From the IMG/VR virus record IMGVR_UViG_3300042545_001167, positions 52,710-116,709 of that record: a DNA stretch of 64,000 nucleotides; one strand, written 5' to 3'. Under the pieces are notes generated by a model, which ran no database searches, was not told the origin of the DNA, and was given only the letters and a program-made list of their open reading frames with translations. Shown here in pieces: positions 49,020-56,046 of this stretch. Within the stretch, counting starts at the first letter, position 1; the number at the start of each line of letters is the position of its first letter. Both the position numbers and the translations under genes were made by a program. The stretch is from a virus.

Positions 49020-49092
49020 TGGAAACAACTGGACTCGAACCAGTGGTCTTTCGATTATCAGTCGAATGCTTTACCAACTAAGCTATGTTTCC
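49020..49092 (-). tRNA. tRNA-Ile(GAT)
   Basis: Acceptor GGAAACA/TGTTTCC, anticodon stem TTCGA/TCGAA, loop CTGATAA (GAT). Confidence 0.94.
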
Positions 49093-49096
49093 ATAG

Positions 49097-49168
49097 TATT
49101 CCTAACGGGATTCGAACCCGTGCTGCCACCTTGAAAGGGTGGTGACCTAACCGCTAGTCGATAGGAAC
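49097..49168 (-). tRNA. tRNA-Glu(TTC)
   Basis: Acceptor GTTCCTA/TAGGAAT, anticodon stem CCACC/GGTGG, loop CTTTCAA (TTC). The 67-nt gap to tRNA-Asp contains a TGAAGG/CCTTCA stem and no gene. Confidence 0.93.
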
Positions 49169-49235
49169 TTGATATGAAGGCAGGTGCGGTATCTCCTTTC
49201 GGTTCCCATGCTCCTTTTTCTTTCCTTACCTTCAA

Positions 49236-49309
49236 CGACCCATACGGGATTCGAACCCGTGATCTCCACCGTGACAGGGTGGCGTGATAGACCGCTACAC
49301 TAATGGGTC
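49236..49309 (-). tRNA. tRNA-Asp(GTC)
   Basis: Acceptor GACCCAT/ATGGGTC, anticodon loop CTGTCAC (GTC), discriminator G. Confidence 0.94.
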
Positions 49310-49313
49310 AAGG

Positions 49314-49395
49314 TGGGAGGAGCAGGATTCGAACCTGCGAAGGCAGAGCCGTCTGATTTACAGTCAGATTCCTTTAGCCACTCGGAAATCCTCCC
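49314..49395 (-). tRNA. tRNA-Tyr(GTA)
   Basis: Class II tRNA, acceptor GGGAGGA/TCCTCCC, anticodon stem TCTGA/TCAGA, loop CTGTAAA (GTA), discriminator A. Confidence 0.94.
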
Positions 49396-49399
49396 ACGA

Positions 49400-49472
49400 T
49401 GGGTCTGGTGGGACTCGAACCCACGGTACGCTGGTTAAAAGCCAGATGCATTCGCCGCTATGCTACAAACCC
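49400..49472 (-). tRNA. tRNA-Lys(TTT)
   Basis: Acceptor GGGTTTG/CAGACCC, anticodon loop CTTTTAA (TTT). The first anticodon-stem pair (T27-C43) is a mismatch. Confidence 0.92.
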
Positions 49473-49473
49473 A

Positions 49474-49890
49474 TTAAATAAGTCCAAAGTACTGGAGTCG
49501 TTTTCTATTACCATTTCCTTTATTGAGAGCCTTATAGTTCTCAGTCAAAGAGTGGCAGTTAGGACACAATACCCTTAAGTTTTCTTCCTTATTATTGGAA
49601 CAATCACCATCAATATGGTCTATCTCCAAAGGAGATTTTCCAGTAGATGGATTTATTTTATTCCAACCACAAGAAGAGCACTGATGATTGTTTTTTTCTA
49701 AAAGATATTCCCTAACACCAGATTTAAGTCTGTATCCAGCTTTAACACCAGTATTAGGATTTTCTTTCCAATCATCAATAACTTTTTTCTGCTGATACTT
49801 TTGTTGGCATTTGTTAGAGCAATACTTACCAGTCTTTTGGGATGGTCTGAAAGAAACCTCAATGCCACAAGTCAAACAGTTGGACTTCAT
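49474..49890 (-). CDS. HNH endonuclease inside the tRNA cluster (138 aa)
   Basis: MKSNCLTCGIEVSFRPSQKT and YCSNKCQQKY form an N-terminal zinc finger. CSSCGWNK, LEIDHIDGDCSNNKEENLRV and LCPNCHSLTENYKALNKGN make an HNH core with catalytic Asp-His and the distal Asn/His. It separates tRNA-Arg(TCT) from the main tRNA run, as a mobile free-standing endonuclease would. A late promoter match lies 27 nt upstream. Confidence 0.85.
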   Translation of the reverse strand: MKSNCLTCGIEVSFRPSQKTGKYCSNKCQQKYQQKKVIDDWKENPNTGVKAGYRLKSGVREYLLEKNNHQCSSCGWNKINPSTGKSPLEIDHIDGDCSNNKEENLRVLCPNCHSLTENYKALNKGNGNRKRLQYFGLI

Positions 49891-49916
49891 TTTAGTTAGG
49901 TTAGAGTAGTTGTTAT

Positions 49917-49924
49917 TATTTATT
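49917..49924 (-). promoter_or_regulatory. Possible late promoter of the HNH gene
   Basis: AATAAATA (7/8) on the minus strand. Just upstream is a perfect 8-bp inverted repeat AACTTTAC/GTAAAGTT (49932-49953). The rest of 49925-50075 holds small hairpins such as GGTGGT/ACCACC but no supported gene. Confidence 0.4.
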
Positions 49925-50074
49925 TTACTCTAACTTTACCAAAATGTAAAGTTATGATATAGGATAAATATTCGGTTGTCGATGTGCTGGTGGTCTCTCA
50001 ACCACCCTTTAAGAATACCACCGTTTGGTCTCTGGGGGGAGATTGGTGGGCACTTAGGAAACTGTCACAGGCAA

Positions 50075-50109
50075 TAAAAAAGAGGAGGAAACTTTTGGTT
50101 TCTCTCCCC
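50075..50109 (-). terminator. Intrinsic terminator behind the 32-aa gene
   Basis: Minus strand 11-bp stem with a single bulged A (GGGGAGAGAAAC / GTTTCCTCCTC), 5-nt loop, then a T-run. Confidence 0.8.
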
Positions 50110-50135
50110 TGTCTTTTGCTTTTATGGATTACATC

Positions 50136-50234
50136 TTACATATGTCTTTCCATATTCGCAAACAGGGGAGTTCCCTCAATATGCCAATAGCGGCAATCAA
50201 GAGTACTAATCTGTTTGTTCATTTGGAAAGACAT
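50136..50234 (-). CDS. 32-aa miniprotein with its own late promoter and terminator
   Basis: MSFQMNKQISTLDCRYWHIE followed by GTPLFANMERHM. It is the only minus-strand frame between a perfect late promoter (50256-50263) and a strong terminator (50075-50109). No Shine-Dalgarno sequence is obvious, so the transcript may instead act as a non-coding RNA. Confidence 0.4.
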   Translation of the reverse strand: MSFQMNKQISTLDCRYWHIEGTPLFANMERHM

Positions 50235-50255
50235 TGTTTTCGACCTAAGTGTGTT

Positions 50256-50263
50256 TATTTATA
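50256..50263 (-). promoter_or_regulatory. Consensus late promoter TATAAATA
   Basis: Perfect TATAAATA on the minus strand, 22 nt before the 32-aa frame. A 9-bp inverted repeat AGACTTTTT/AAAAAGTCT (50264-50286) sits immediately upstream, after tRNA-Arg(TCT), and could end tRNA transcripts. Confidence 0.65.
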
Positions 50264-50288
50264 AGACTTTTTTTGTTAAAAAGTCTAA

Positions 50289-50362
50289 CGCCTCAGGTTG
50301 GATTCGAACCAACGGCTAACCGCTTAGAAGGCGGATACTCTAGTCCACTGAGTTACTGAGGC
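50289..50362 (-). tRNA. tRNA-Arg(TCT)
   Basis: Acceptor GCCTCAG/CTGAGGC, anticodon loop CTTCTAA (TCT), T-loop TTCGAAT, discriminator G. Preceded by a structured leader and its own promoter. Confidence 0.95.
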
Positions 50363-50367
50363 ATAAA

Positions 50368-50432
50368 GTAGGTTCCTATCGCCGCCACTCCTGAACCTAC
50401 CGAAGGGGAGTGCCGCAGTTGATTTCTCAACT
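50368..50432 (-). promoter_or_regulatory. Structured leader of tRNA-Arg(TCT) with possible pseudoknot
   Basis: Minus strand order: stem-loop AGTTGA-GAAA-TCAACT (50432-50417). Then CACTCC (50412-50407), GTAGGTTC (50400-50393), GGAGTG (50391-50386) and GAACCTAC (50375-50368). The last four pair in a-b-a'-b' order, an H-type pseudoknot or two alternative stems. Confidence 0.5.
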
Positions 50433-50437
50433 CTGAT

Positions 50438-50466
50438 ATTATACTACTGCTTGGGGCAGTCGTCAA
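50438..50466 (-). promoter_or_regulatory. Sigma-70 promoter of tRNA-Arg(TCT)
   Basis: TTGACG - 17 bp - TATAAT on the minus strand, overlapping the last codons of the 133-aa gene. The spacer contains a 5-bp inverted repeat ACTGC/GCAGT. Confidence 0.75.
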
Positions 50467-50845
50467 CCCATGGAGCACAGATTCTCATTTCACCTCCCAA
50501 CAATCTTGATTCTCCAGTTTGGATTTCAGTATTGATAGGTTTCTCTGAGTATCGTGGTGAAGGTATTCTAACCTTTCCATCGTCTCCTGTCAAGCGTTCA
50601 TACTCTGCTATTGCTGCATCAACATCACGCTTGATTCTTCTTTCAAGTTTCTTATCATCCTTAATCACAAACTCATTAAGTATTGTGCCTGGAAAATATT
50701 TTCTTTGAATTTCGTCTAGTAAGTCCCAAAGACCAGTCTCAGAAACTCCTGTACATTGTGAGAGTGCTGCAATAATAGAAGATAATATTATACCGATTAT
50801 TGCGTATTGTTTTATATCTGGTTTCTTTTTTCCAAATTTAAACAT
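50444..50845 (-). CDS. Membrane-anchored hypothetical protein (133 aa)
   Basis: A basic start (MFKFGKKKPDIKQ) and one hydrophobic helix (YAIIGIILSSIIAALSQC) anchor a soluble domain: WDLLDEIQRKYFPGTILNEF, KLERRIKRDVDAAIAEYERL and a C-terminal GGEMRICAPWVDDCPKQ with two cysteines. The anchor ends LSQC, close to but not a proper lipobox. Topology and its place behind a secreted lysozyme resemble spanin-type lysis proteins, which is inference. Confidence 0.6.
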   Translation of the reverse strand: MFKFGKKKPDIKQYAIIGIILSSIIAALSQCTGVSETGLWDLLDEIQRKYFPGTILNEFVIKDDKKLERRIKRDVDAAIAEYERLTGDDGKVRIPSPRYSEKPINTEIQTGESRLLGGEMRICAPWVDDCPKQ

Positions 50846-50850
50846 AAGAA

Positions 50851-50874
50851 AGGGGAGGTCTGCAGCACTCCCCT
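50851..50874 (-). terminator. Terminator hairpin overlapping a late transcription start
   Basis: Minus strand stem AGGGGAG / CTCCCCT with a 10-nt loop, then TTCTT. The expected start site of the late promoter at 50876-50883 falls in the 5' arm. Confidence 0.6.
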
Positions 50875-50875
50875 C

Positions 50876-50883
50876 TATTTATT
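50876..50883 (-). promoter_or_regulatory. Late promoter of the 133-aa gene
   Basis: AATAAATA (7/8) on the minus strand, 30 nt before the ATG at 50845. Transcripts starting here would lack most of the 5' arm of the terminator hairpin. Confidence 0.55.
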
Positions 50884-50891
50884 CTATTGTA

Positions 50892-51524
50892 TTAAACTTC
50901 TACCGGAATCAGTCTGGAAGCATAATCATGAGCATACGAAGTACGAGCACCATGATGCCCCCAACCAATCCAACTATACGCATAGTCCATGTAACTATTG
51001 ATAGACTTACCAGGAATTTTCATCCTGTCTTCAATTCGTTTCCATTGAACTTCAGTCGTTAGATAACGAAGTTGCGTTGGAAGTGCTGATGGAGAACCAC
51101 CATACCTCTTAGCAAAATCACCCAATCCATAATAACGATCGGCAGATGTCCATTGAATCAGTCCGTAACCACGGCCGCAGTTACTCCAACTGGTTCTACT
51201 ACCACCTTCACAAATGTTAGGAACAAAAGTTGATTCCTGACGAATGTTACCCATGATGGTAGCAAGGGCGTTTCTGTCTTTAATACCACGATCCTGGAAG
51301 TACGCCAGGGTAGCATTCTCATGTTCATTACACCCTTTACAAATTAGCCTTTTCTCTTTTGGCTTTTCGGGAGCAACCTCTTTGGTCGCTGTCGTAGTTT
51401 CAAACTCCTTAATAACAGAAAACGGCACTGGAGGTGTCGTCAGAGGAGGAAATACCGGCAGTGTTGCCATATTGGTTGTAACCGATGCCAGAAGAGGCAG
51501 GGCTACAGTAAAGAATTGTTGCAT
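50892..51524 (-). CDS. Exported lysozyme-like protein (210 aa)
   Basis: The start at 51524 gives a signal peptide (MQQFFTVALPLLASVTTNMA) and a proline-rich linker with VAPEKPKEKRLICKGCNEHE. The domain ATLAYFQDRGIKDRNALATI, MGNIRQESTFVPN, CGRGYGLIQWTSADRYYGLG is of the same tail-lysozyme type as in the large tail proteins, with Glu of RQEST as candidate catalyst. It may be a secreted endolysin component or host-wall remodeler. Confidence 0.75.
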   Translation of the reverse strand: MQQFFTVALPLLASVTTNMATLPVFPPLTTPPVPFSVIKEFETTTATKEVAPEKPKEKRLICKGCNEHENATLAYFQDRGIKDRNALATIMGNIRQESTFVPNICEGGSRTSWSNCGRGYGLIQWTSADRYYGLGDFAKRYGGSPSALPTQLRYLTTEVQWKRIEDRMKIPGKSINSYMDYAYSWIGWGHHGARTSYAHDYASRLIPVEV

Positions 51525-51618
51525 TAATTTTAATTGAACTCTACATCCGTATAGAAAGGGGGTACACCACTTCTCTCGAAGGGCACTTTCCACGGCTCTA
51601 ATTGTCACTCAAAGTCTC

Positions 51619-51648
51619 ATAATAAAAAAAGATTCACATAGTTGTGAA
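51619..51648 (-). promoter_or_regulatory. Possible sigma-70 promoter in a terminator stem
   Basis: TTCACA - 18 bp - TATTAT on the minus strand, with the -35 in the stem of the terminator at 51624-51652. Weaker than the other hybrids. Confidence 0.35.
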
Positions 51649-51652
51649 TCTT
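51624..51652 (-). terminator. Intrinsic terminator after the 57-aa gene
   Basis: Minus strand 10-bp perfect stem AAGATTCACA / TGTGAATCTT, 4-nt loop, T-run. Confidence 0.88.
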
Positions 51653-51680
51653 AACATTATAAGTTTTTATTTAGATTTTG

Positions 51681-51854
51681 TCAATCTTCTGGTTCCAATG
51701 AGACAATTTCAAGTTCATCACCTTCAGGTTCAATCCATTCATAAAACTCTGCAAGAATAGCACGAGCATTCTCTTCAGAAAGATTTCTATCTGCTGCCCT
51801 CTCAAGAGACCACTCCCTCACATGTGCGACGATATCTTCAGTCGTTGTTTCCAT
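51681..51854 (-). CDS. Small acidic protein (57 aa)
   Basis: METTTEDIVAHVREWSLERA and a helical body ending EPEGDELEIVSLEPED. A longer frame upstream overlaps the GIY-YIG gene completely and is rejected. The start overlaps the GIY-YIG stop by 17 nt. Strongly acidic; function unknown. Confidence 0.6.
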   Translation of the reverse strand: METTTEDIVAHVREWSLERAADRNLSEENARAILAEFYEWIEPEGDELEIVSLEPED

Positions 51855-52281
51855 AATAATCTTTTCGGAAGTACCTGTTGAGGATATTGCTATTGTAGTA
51901 TCTTGGAGTTCCGTCGTCAAGTCCTTCTGCGAGGACATTATTTCCGAAGAGTTGTCTTGTCTCTTCGAAGTTTGTTTTGCCCTTTGTTTTATGTAATGAT
52001 ACGATAGTTCTACTAAAATTTTCTCTGCCAAATTTGATAATGTCTTCTTTAAGTTCCGGACAAGACCCATAGTATTTTTTCCAATCTGATTCTGATTTTA
52101 CTTTTCGTTTTTTCCCTTTAGGAGTTCTAAACTGCCAGAAATATTTCCTACCAATATATTTCCTGTTATTAAGATTATTCTGGATAAGATAAACAAAACC
52201 AAAAAAATCTTGTATATCATCCGAAATAAAAGGTTTTCCATTATAAACCCAAGGATTTTCATAGTCAATATCTATACTCAT
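51838..52281 (-). CDS. GIY-YIG endonuclease (SegE-like)
   Basis: A 147-aa protein with GFVYLIQNNLNNRKYIGRKY, the GIY-YIG motif (here VYLI-x10-KYIG), KYYGSCPELKEDIIKFGREN with the conserved Arg region and FEETRQLFGNNVLAEGLDDG with the catalytic Glu. Similar to free-standing seg endonucleases of T4. It lies in the nrd region, a common site for such mobile genes. Start at 52281 is preferred over a hydrophobic upstream extension. Confidence 0.8.
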   Translation of the reverse strand: MSIDIDYENPWVYNGKPFISDDIQDFFGFVYLIQNNLNNRKYIGRKYFWQFRTPKGKKRKVKSESDWKKYYGSCPELKEDIIKFGRENFSRTIVSLHKTKGKTNFEETRQLFGNNVLAEGLDDGTPRYYNSNILNRYFRKDYYGNND

Positions 52282-52426
52282 TAACAATATCAAGAACTTC
52301 GTTAAGATATTTATTAGCAAGTCCTTTCATATCCATTTCAGGACGGATATGTTCTTTGTGAAGTTTGTCTTTTAATTTTAAGACACGAACCTTTAGTTCA
52401 TCTTTCGTAAGTTGATTTTTAGGCAT
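52265..52426 (-). CDS. Small helical protein (53 aa)
   Basis: MPKNQLTKDELKVRVLKLKD and HIRPEMDMKGLANKYLNEVL form a lysine-rich helical peptide. Its ATG coincides with the T-run of the upstream terminator, so it is either read-through expressed or starts internally at M31 or M33. Overlaps the nuclease gene by 17 nt. Confidence 0.45.
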   Translation of the reverse strand: MPKNQLTKDELKVRVLKLKDKLHKEHIRPEMDMKGLANKYLNEVLDIVNEYRY

Positions 52427-52450
52427 AAAAAAAGGAGGATTAACCTCCCC
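52426..52450 (-). terminator. Intrinsic terminator after the nrd operon
   Basis: Minus strand GGAGG / CCTCC stem, TTAAT loop, seven T, right after the 53-aa gene stop at 52454. Confidence 0.8.
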
Positions 52451-52453
52451 TAT

Positions 52454-52615
52454 CTATGCAACATCATTACTATTTGTTCCTTTCCAAACATAAGAGTAAT
52501 CATAATCACCAAATAAAAAAAGATCTGTTTCCGCAGCATCTTTATATGCGTTCAGGATTTCCTGCTCACACCATTCATCATAGTTTGAATCCTGAGAAAG
52601 TATTTTTGGTAACAT
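52454..52615 (-). CDS. Small acidic protein behind nrdB (53 aa)
   Basis: MLPKILSQDSNYDEWCEQEI followed by LNAYKDAAETDLFLFGDYDY, a short acidic protein overlapping nrdB by 38 nt and ending at a terminator. Co-transcription with ribonucleotide reductase is certain, its function is not known. Confidence 0.55.
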   Translation of the reverse strand: MLPKILSQDSNYDEWCEQEILNAYKDAAETDLFLFGDYDYSYVWKGTNSNDVA

Positions 52616-53708
52616 CCTGCTTAATGCCCCCTACAACATAAGATTCTACTTCAGTTTCCTGTGGAGCAACCTGAAGACCTTTGGAAGAAATCCAGTGTTG
52701 AGTCCAAGGAAGTGGATTATTATTAGCTGAGATATCATATTGTGGTTTTAGACCAATCGCTTTAAGTCTACGATTTGCAATCCATTCAACATATTGCTGA
52801 AGAAGTTTATCATTAAGTCCAATCATGCTTCCATCTTTGAACAGATAATCTGCCCATTTCTTTTCTTCATTTACCGCACGATCAAACATTTTATAGACCC
52901 ACTCTTCTTCTTCTTTTGCAATTTGTTGCATTTCAGGATCATCACCTTCTCTCCACTTATTCAGAATATTCTGAGTAAGTGCTAGGTGTTGATTTTCGTC
53001 TCTTGCGATGAGACTAATGATTTTAGCGGATCCTTCCATAAGCTTAAGTTCACCAAAGGCGAAACTACAAGCAAAACTAACGTAGAAGCGAATACCTTCA
53101 AGAATATTAACGTTTGCGACTGCTCTGTAAAGTTTTCGTTTGACATCATTGATTGTTTCTTTTGCGTATGAGACTCCCTCAAGTCTGTGCATCCAAGTAT
53201 CAGATACACCATACTGTTGTGCTGATTGAATAAAGTCATCATAAGACTCTGTAACGCTCTTAGCACGCTCTAGAATGCGGTTGTCGTTGATGATAGTATC
53301 AAATACCTCTGAAGGGTCCGAATAGATGTTTTTAATGATATAGGTATAGGAACGACTATGAATCATTTCCATAAAACCCCACACTTCCATACATGCTTCC
53401 AATTCAGGAAGTGAGCAATATGGAAGAAATGCCATACCAGGACCACGACCCTGAACACTATCAAGCATGATCTGATACTTCAGATTGGAAGTATAGATAT
53501 GCTTCTGTTCAGGACGAAGAGTTTGATAATCTCCACGATCCTTCTGGAGAGATACCTCTTCAGGTCTCCAGAAGTATCCTAGCTGCTGAGTTGTAAGTTT
53601 TTCAAAGATAGGATATTTGTATGAATCATATCTTTGAACTCCAAGAGGAGCACCAAAGAACATTGGTTGTTTTTTTCTATCAATGTTCTCGGTATTAAAA
53701 ACTGTCAT
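52578..53708 (-). CDS. nrdB: Ribonucleotide reductase beta subunit
   Basis: The class Ia small subunit (376 aa, T4 NrdB 388). MTVFNTENIDRKKQPMFFGA aligns with the T4 start; diiron ligand regions are LPELEACMEVWGFMEMIHSR and later helices with Glu and His (FAFGELKLMEGSAKIISLIA, RDENQHLALTQN). It carries the radical that drives NDP reduction. A GTG at 53768 with a GGAGG site and 20 extra residues is an alternative start overlapping nrdA. Confidence 0.92.
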   Translation of the reverse strand: MTVFNTENIDRKKQPMFFGAPLGVQRYDSYKYPIFEKLTTQQLGYFWRPEEVSLQKDRGDYQTLRPEQKHIYTSNLKYQIMLDSVQGRGPGMAFLPYCSLPELEACMEVWGFMEMIHSRSYTYIIKNIYSDPSEVFDTIINDNRILERAKSVTESYDDFIQSAQQYGVSDTWMHRLEGVSYAKETINDVKRKLYRAVANVNILEGIRFYVSFACSFAFGELKLMEGSAKIISLIARDENQHLALTQNILNKWREGDDPEMQQIAKEEEEWVYKMFDRAVNEEKKWADYLFKDGSMIGLNDKLLQQYVEWIANRRLKAIGLKPQYDISANNNPLPWTQHWISSKGLQVAPQETEVESYVVGGIKQDVTKNTFSGFKL

Positions 53709-53748
53709 TCCTTTGATTTGGGTTGGATTTTCTTCAACTGAAGAAATT

Positions 53749-56046
53749 TTAAACTGCACAGGATTCACACTCTCCCTCCTCTACTGAACTTAATTCGTTA
53801 ATCAAATCTTGCAAATTGGGTTTCTCTTCAACTACCTCATCAGTCTTAATATCATAAGTGTTTTGGTAGTAAGAAGTTTTCCACCCGTACTTGTATGTAG
53901 TCAAAAAGTCATTTGCCATCACTGACACAGGAACTTCATTGTCGGCATAATTTTCTGGATTATAAGACCAGTTTCCAGAAATCGCTTGATCAAAGAATTT
54001 CTGCATAACGGCAACAACATTAATATAACCAGTATTGCTAGGCATATCCCAAAGAAGCGTATAATTGTTCTTAAGAGTTGCATACTGAGGAACGATTTGC
54101 TTAAGAGGCCCCTTCTTTGACTTTTTAATGGACAGGTATCCACGAGGAGGTTCGATTCCATTAGTTGCGTTTGACACAACGGAACTGCTCTCCGATGGCA
54201 TCTGTGCGGACAATGTTGAGTGCCTGAGACCGTGTTCCAGGATAGATGCTCTAAGAGTTTCCCAATCATGCTGAAGTGGAATAGAAGAGATTTCGTCTAC
54301 ATCAGTTTTGTATGTGTCAATAGGAAGAATACCATCCGCATATTTTGTACGACCAAAGTATTCACAATGACCCTTCTCTTTAGCAACTTGATTAGATGCT
54401 TTCAGTAGATAATATTGGAAAGATTCAGAAAGTCCATGAACTGCATCCCATGCTTCTTGAGAATCATATTTGAACCCAAGTTTTGCCAAATAATGGGCAA
54501 GACCAATATAACCAATACCAAGAGAACGACGTGCCTTGGTGCCGATTTCTGCAGCAATTACGGGGTATTTTTGATAGTCAATCAACTCATCCAATCCACG
54601 AACAGAAAGATCGCAAAGTTCTTCTAGTTCTTCATCAGACTTCACTTTACCAACATTGATGGCAGAAAGAATACAGAGAGCAATTTCCCCATTAGGGTCA
54701 TCAATATGCTGAAGAGGATAAGTTGGTAGAGTAATTTCTTGACATAGATTGCTCATCTCAACCTTATCCTTAAAGGAAGAGTGAGAGTTGCAATGGTCAA
54801 TATTCATAATGTAGATACGACCCGTTTCAGCACGTTCTTTGAGGAGACTAAGAATGAGTTCCTGTGCCTTAACAGTTTTCGACGGAATGGACGAATTGTT
54901 TTCGTATTCAACATATAAATCGTCAAACTTGTCTGTTCCGAAAGAATCATAAAGTCCAGGTACATCGTGCGGAGAGAAAAGTGTAATCTCACCGTCCTGA
55001 ATAAATCTTTCATAGAACAGTTTGCTAATTTGAATTGAGTAGTCCAGTTTACGGACACGATTATCTTCAGTACCTTTATTGTTCTTAAGAACTAGGATGT
55101 CTTGGATTTCTTGGTGCCAGATTGGGAAGTGGACAGTTGCTGATCCACCTCGGATGCCATTTTGAGTGCAGCATCGGACAGTTGCTTCAAACTTCTTGAG
55201 GAAAGGGACAACACCTGTGTGCTGAACTTCTCCGCCTCTGATTTTAGCGTTGATGCCACGGATTCTGCCTGCGTTGATACCGATTCCTGCCCTTTGTGCA
55301 ACATAGCGACCAATAGCCATATCGCTACTAAAGATACTATCGAGGGAGTCATCAACATCAACAAGAACACAGCTCGCAAATTGTCGAAGTGGAGTTCGCA
55401 CTCCTGCCATGATAGGTGTGGGAATGTTGATTTTGTGCTTTGAGATTGCGTCATAATACTTCTTGACGTAAGAGAGTCTTGTTTCTTTTGGATATTCGGC
55501 AAAGATAGTAAGAGCAATCATTGCATACATGAACTGGGGAGTTTCATATACACCACCAGCACTCCTATCCTGCACAAGATACTTATCAACTACCTGACGA
55601 AGACCTGCATAGGTGAAAAGAAAATCGCGATCATGGTCAATAAAACTATTTACTTTATCAATTTCTTCTTTAGAATATTTGTTAAAGATTTCATTATCAT
55701 ACACTTCTTGATTTACACAAACATAGATATGATGCTCTAGATGCGGTAGTTCCAACATCTTTCCATAGAGTTGCTTACGAACTGCAAAAAGGAGCAGACG
55801 AGCAGCAACATATTGATAGTTAGGATGATCCAAATCAATCAAATCACTAGCACTACGAATCAAAATTTCTTGAATCTCTCCAGTACTGATTCCATCATAA
55901 AACTGAATGCCCGATGTCATCTCAACTTGACTCGCAGAGACGCCTGCAAGACCCTTACACGCCTCTTCAACCATCAAGTGCATCTTGTCTAGGTCAAGAG
56001 ACTCAATTCGTCCATCACGCTTTTTAACTTTGGTGCCGTTGGTCAT
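53749..56046 (-). CDS. nrdA: Ribonucleotide reductase alpha subunit
   Basis: A 765-aa class Ia large subunit. The N-terminus KKRDGRIESLDLDKMH is an ATP-cone-like region; catalytic parts include FASCVLVDVDDSLDSIFSSD, GIGINAGRIRGINAKIRGGE, MNIDHCNSHSSF, the radical-loop AQMPSESSSVVSNATNGIEP (Pro-Ser-Glu-Ser-Ser) and TGYINVVAVMQKFFDQAISG. The tail CESCAV is the redox Cys pair reduced by glutaredoxin. It overlaps primase by 4 nt. Confidence 0.96.
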   Translation of the reverse strand: MTNGTKVKKRDGRIESLDLDKMHLMVEEACKGLAGVSASQVEMTSGIQFYDGISTGEIQEILIRSASDLIDLDHPNYQYVAARLLLFAVRKQLYGKMLELPHLEHHIYVCVNQEVYDNEIFNKYSKEEIDKVNSFIDHDRDFLFTYAGLRQVVDKYLVQDRSAGGVYETPQFMYAMIALTIFAEYPKETRLSYVKKYYDAISKHKINIPTPIMAGVRTPLRQFASCVLVDVDDSLDSIFSSDMAIGRYVAQRAGIGINAGRIRGINAKIRGGEVQHTGVVPFLKKFEATVRCCTQNGIRGGSATVHFPIWHQEIQDILVLKNNKGTEDNRVRKLDYSIQISKLFYERFIQDGEITLFSPHDVPGLYDSFGTDKFDDLYVEYENNSSIPSKTVKAQELILSLLKERAETGRIYIMNIDHCNSHSSFKDKVEMSNLCQEITLPTYPLQHIDDPNGEIALCILSAINVGKVKSDEELEELCDLSVRGLDELIDYQKYPVIAAEIGTKARRSLGIGYIGLAHYLAKLGFKYDSQEAWDAVHGLSESFQYYLLKASNQVAKEKGHCEYFGRTKYADGILPIDTYKTDVDEISSIPLQHDWETLRASILEHGLRHSTLSAQMPSESSSVVSNATNGIEPPRGYLSIKKSKKGPLKQIVPQYATLKNNYTLLWDMPSNTGYINVVAVMQKFFDQAISGNWSYNPENYADNEVPVSVMANDFLTTYKYGWKTSYYQNTYDIKTDEVVEEKPNLQDLINELSSVEEGECESCAV

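Noticed and set aside
49984-50190. Plus-strand frame of 68 aa with a hydrophobic C-terminus behind a GATAAATA sequence
   Set aside because: Only 13 nt separate the promoter-like site from the ATG, there is no ribosome site, and the frame is antisense to a better supported late unit.
46088-50362. CRISPR-like repeats suggested by the recurring TTCGAA blocks
   Set aside because: The repeated motif is the tRNA T-loop; spacing and flanks correspond to tRNA genes.
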